DNA from: CAZWUW01 sp964636895
GTDB taxonomy: Bacteria; Bacillota; Thermincolia; Thermincolales; CAZWUW01
Length of the DNA: 32,381 nt
Reading direction: 5' to 3'
Assembly (NCBI GenBank): GCA_964636895.1
Contig: CAZWUW010000028.1
Coordinates: 1-32,381 of the forward strand
Part shown: in pieces, positions 31,041 to 32,381 of the stretch
Layout of the letters: every line of letters starts with the position of its first letter
How positions within the stretch are numbered: the first letter of the stretch is position 1
Program-made: the position numbers and the translations under genes
Notes under the pieces: generated by a model
The model's database searches: none
The model's input: the letters and a program-made list of their open reading frames with translations, nothing else
Told to the model about the DNA's origin: nothing

Positions 31041-31580
31041 TTACTTTTCATCCTGCCACTGGTACAAAACACCCATGGAATGGCGGCCGTAATACCTGCC
31101 CAGTCGCTTAAACCCGTAAGACTTAACCAACCGGTCTAGCTGCTCCCTGGAATAACTTTTAGCGCAGACCGGGCAACCGGTGCAGTCACAATCCTGCTTT
31201 ATTAACTTCTCCCGGCACTTTACCTCAATGAGCAGATACCCGCCCGGCCGTAAATTTACGACAATATTACGGAGATAGCGTTTTCGCTCCGCAGGGTCAG
31301 ATATAATGTTAAGCACAAATGTAGAAATCACCACATCCACATTAAGATTGCTGTCAGGTAACTGGCCGGCCTCCAGCAATCCGCGCAGGTTTTCGGCCGC
31401 GGCAAAACCGCGGGCTCGCCTCAACTGCTCCGGTAAATCGGCGGCATAAACATTAAACCCTTCACGGGATAAATAACTGGCGTTACGAAGATTGCCGGCA
31501 CCGTAATCAAGCACATTATATGCTTTTCTTTTTTTGAAAAAGGGGAGGTAACACACGACGCTTCCCGCTACCGAAGGCAT
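31041..31580 (-). CDS. Class I SAM-dependent methyltransferase with a C-terminal cysteine cluster
   Basis: A 179-residue Rossmann-fold methyltransferase. Motif I is VLDYGAGNLRN (23-33), with an acidic residue after strand 2 (YAADLPE), VDVVISTFVLNII as motif IV and LRPGGYLLIEV near 110-120. Near the C-terminus is an unusual cluster, Cys131-x-Cys133-x2-Cys136-x2-Cys139 (CDCTGCPVC), with Cys122 nearby, which looks like a metal or Fe-S/thiol site. The ATG at 31580 has GGAGG eight bases upstream; the frame is open to 31622, inside the small ORF. The gene overlaps the small ORF by 65 bases. It heads the URO-D/D/K module, so it may methylate the substrate, a thiol or a metal species (inference). Confidence 0.78.
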   Translation of the reverse strand: MPSVAGSVVCYLPFFKKRKAYNVLDYGAGNLRNASYLSREGFNVYAADLPEQLRRARGFAAAENLRGLLEAGQLPDSNLNVDVVISTFVLNIISDPAERKRYLRNIVVNLRPGGYLLIEVKCREKLIKQDCDCTGCPVCAKSYSREQLDRLVKSYGFKRLGRYYGRHSMGVLYQWQDEK

Positions 31581-31731
31581 TAGATCCACCTCCCCCGTCG
31601 ACCTCAGACAATTCGTCATCAATATCCATCAGCCTGATAAGTATTTTTATTTTAGGTAATCCGGCAGTTTTGGGCCATTCTTCAAGCAGCGCCGACTTTT
31701 CCTGACATAGTTTTTTAAGTCTGCTGTTCAT
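31516..31731 (-). CDS. Small hypothetical protein overlapping the methyltransferase gene
   Basis: A 71-codon frame beginning MNSRLKKLCQEKSALLEEWP, helical and charged for about 45 residues, then a Gly/Ser-rich and basic tail that is read out of frame through the methyltransferase start. An AGGGGG site lies nine bases before the ATG, and it is the first frame after leader element D. I do not recognise it. It could be a leader ORF that couples translation of the methyltransferase, or a gene whose tail was lost by fusion. The overlap (65 bases) is long for two real genes. Confidence 0.45.
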   Translation of the reverse strand: MNSRLKKLCQEKSALLEEWPKTAGLPKIKILIRLMDIDDELSEVDGGGGSNAFGSGKRRVLPPLFQKKKSI

Positions 31732-31753
31732 ACCTTGTTCCCCCTCATGTAAG

Positions 31754-31822
31754 TAAAAAGGCCAAGACCAATCATAACAATAATGATGATAGTCTTAGCC
31801 TCCGTTTATCCGGTCAGCAAGA
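31754..31822 (-). promoter_or_regulatory. Leader element D: YUGA/AGG motif with strong terminator before module 2
   Basis: P1 TCTTG with C(T)AAGA (one bulge), CTGA (31814-31817) facing AGG (31799-31801), and P2 CCG/CGG around GATAAA. The P1' strand forms a long alternative stem, AGGCTAAGACTATCAT with ATGATTGGTCTTGGCCT (31759-31801), followed by TTTTTAC. A TATAAT at 31825-31830, just upstream, could start transcription almost at the first base of P1, but no good -35 is seen. The copy overlaps the last codons of the hydrolase pseudogene. Confidence 0.68.
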
Positions 31823-32345
31823 TTATTATATGTAAATTGCTGTGTTTTTTTGAGCCAATCCGCAGTTACAGCAAAAACCTCGTTTTCCCATTTTAAAGCC
31901 GAAAAAGTATGGTCCGCGCCGGCAATTAAATGTACATCGGTGGTAGATATCAAATCTTTTCTGGCCTTTTTATACCGCCCTGCGTTTTGGTGCGGAATTT
32001 CCTGATCTCCGGTACCGTGAATAACCAGCAGTGCTCCATGAAAGTCACCGGCCGCCGCAGTAATTCAATGGCTGCCTGAACTTCCGCCACCTGCCCGTCG
32101 ACAGTAATTTCCTCATGAACCCCGTCACTTTCCCCGCTACCGCTAAAATCGAAACGTAATACGGCATACCCGGCCTGGCAAAAAAACCGGGCGGCCTTTA
32201 CAAAAATCCGGTGTAAACCTATCTTGTTGCCTTTAAACCCATGGCAGAAGACAATAGCCGGGCATACTGCCGCACCGGTCTCGGGGAGATGCAACACCCC
32301 CCGGAGTGTCTTGCCCCCCGCCGCAAAGCTTACAAACTGTTCCAT
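31795..32345 (-). pseudogene. Alpha/beta hydrolase with the nucleophile region deleted
   Basis: The N-terminal frame (from the ATG at 32345) encodes a typical hydrolase start: an oxyanion-hole HGFKGNK and RFDFSGSGESDG, up to VQAAIELLRR. Then the frame shifts. The second frame continues with FHGALLVIHGTGDQEIPHQN, the Asp and His of the triad (IHGTGDQEIP and IAGADHTFSALKWENEV) and ends at a TAA (31795-31797). The nucleophile elbow GxSxG and about 90-110 residues normally between these parts are missing. The junction lies near 32050-32065. It is therefore an internal deletion with frame loss. The stop falls inside leader element D. Confidence 0.75.
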
Positions 32346-32351
32346 GCCTGA

Positions 32352-32381
32352 TTAGATCTTGGCCAGCGCCTGGAACACAGC
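32352..32381 (-). CDS. Possible C-terminal end of an upstream gene (runs off the window)
   Basis: One minus-strand frame reads AVFQALAKI and then TAA (32352-32354) just before the hydrolase start. It could be the last codons of another gene, but nine residues cannot be identified. Confidence 0.25.
   Translation of the reverse strand, partial: AVFQALAKI

Noticed and set aside
31793..31822. TPP riboswitch fragment (CTGA...GGATAA looks like the THI box)
   Set aside because: The CUGAGA pyrimidine-binding half and the closing P1 of the TPP class are absent from all copies, and no thi genes follow.
1..32381. CRISPR arrays, insertion sequences, tRNA or rRNA genes
   Set aside because: No direct-repeat arrays, transposase-like frames, terminal inverted repeats or tRNA cloverleaves were seen on either strand.

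Overview
The window comes from a spore-forming, low-to-mid GC Firmicute, most likely of the Desulfotomaculum/Pelotomaculum type (Peptococcaceae). This is inferred from the rpsF-ssb-rpsR / MazG-like-YybS-rplI-LonC-dnaB order, a LonC-type protease (a family restricted to endospore formers), lipobox-type lipoproteins and an S-box (SAM-I) leader. Almost every gene is on the minus strand, so operons read from high to low coordinates.

Region 1 (1-5151) is housekeeping: the rpsF-ssb-rpsR operon with its promoter and terminator, then mazG-like, yybS, rplI, lonC and the start of dnaB.

Region 2 (5187-22978) is a dense sulfur / nitrogenase-like island. In transcription order it encodes YezD, a NifB-like radical SAM protein, a NafY/NifX-type protein, a NifH-like reductase and cysteine synthase. 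Next come an SsuC-type permease, its ATPase, a URO-D-type methyltransferase, a glutamine-synthetase-like ligase, two cysteine-containing lipoprotein binding proteins and a NifD-like/NifK-like pair (pair 1). A SAM-I riboswitch-controlled metI-metC operon and an SsuA-SsuC pair without an ATPase follow.

Region 3 (23160-26876) holds ogt (the only plus-strand gene), a cysteine desulfurase, the remnant of another SsuA-like binding protein, a C_GCAxxG_C_C protein and a free-methionine-(R)-sulfoxide reductase.

Region 4 (26907-32381) is a second module: a small ORF, a cysteine-motif methyltransferase, a second URO-D protein and a second NifD/NifK-like pair (pair 2). Upstream lies a deletion-inactivated alpha/beta hydrolase.

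The two D/K pairs keep all six P-cluster cysteines and the FeMo-co cysteine, but have Tyr where NifD has its cofactor His. With one NifB and one NifH to share, no NifEN and sulfur genes on every side, they look like nitrogenase-like carbon-sulfur reductases related to methylthio-alkane reductase (Mar), not nitrogenase. That assignment is inference.

The most novel signal is an RNA leader element found at least six times, upstream of nearly every transcription unit of the system. It has a short P1 stem, an asymmetric internal loop YUGA/AGG and a P2 hairpin. In five copies it merges into an intrinsic-terminator-like hairpin built from the P1' strand. It behaves like a compact riboswitch or attenuator class that I do not recognise, and it ties the scattered operons into one regulon.
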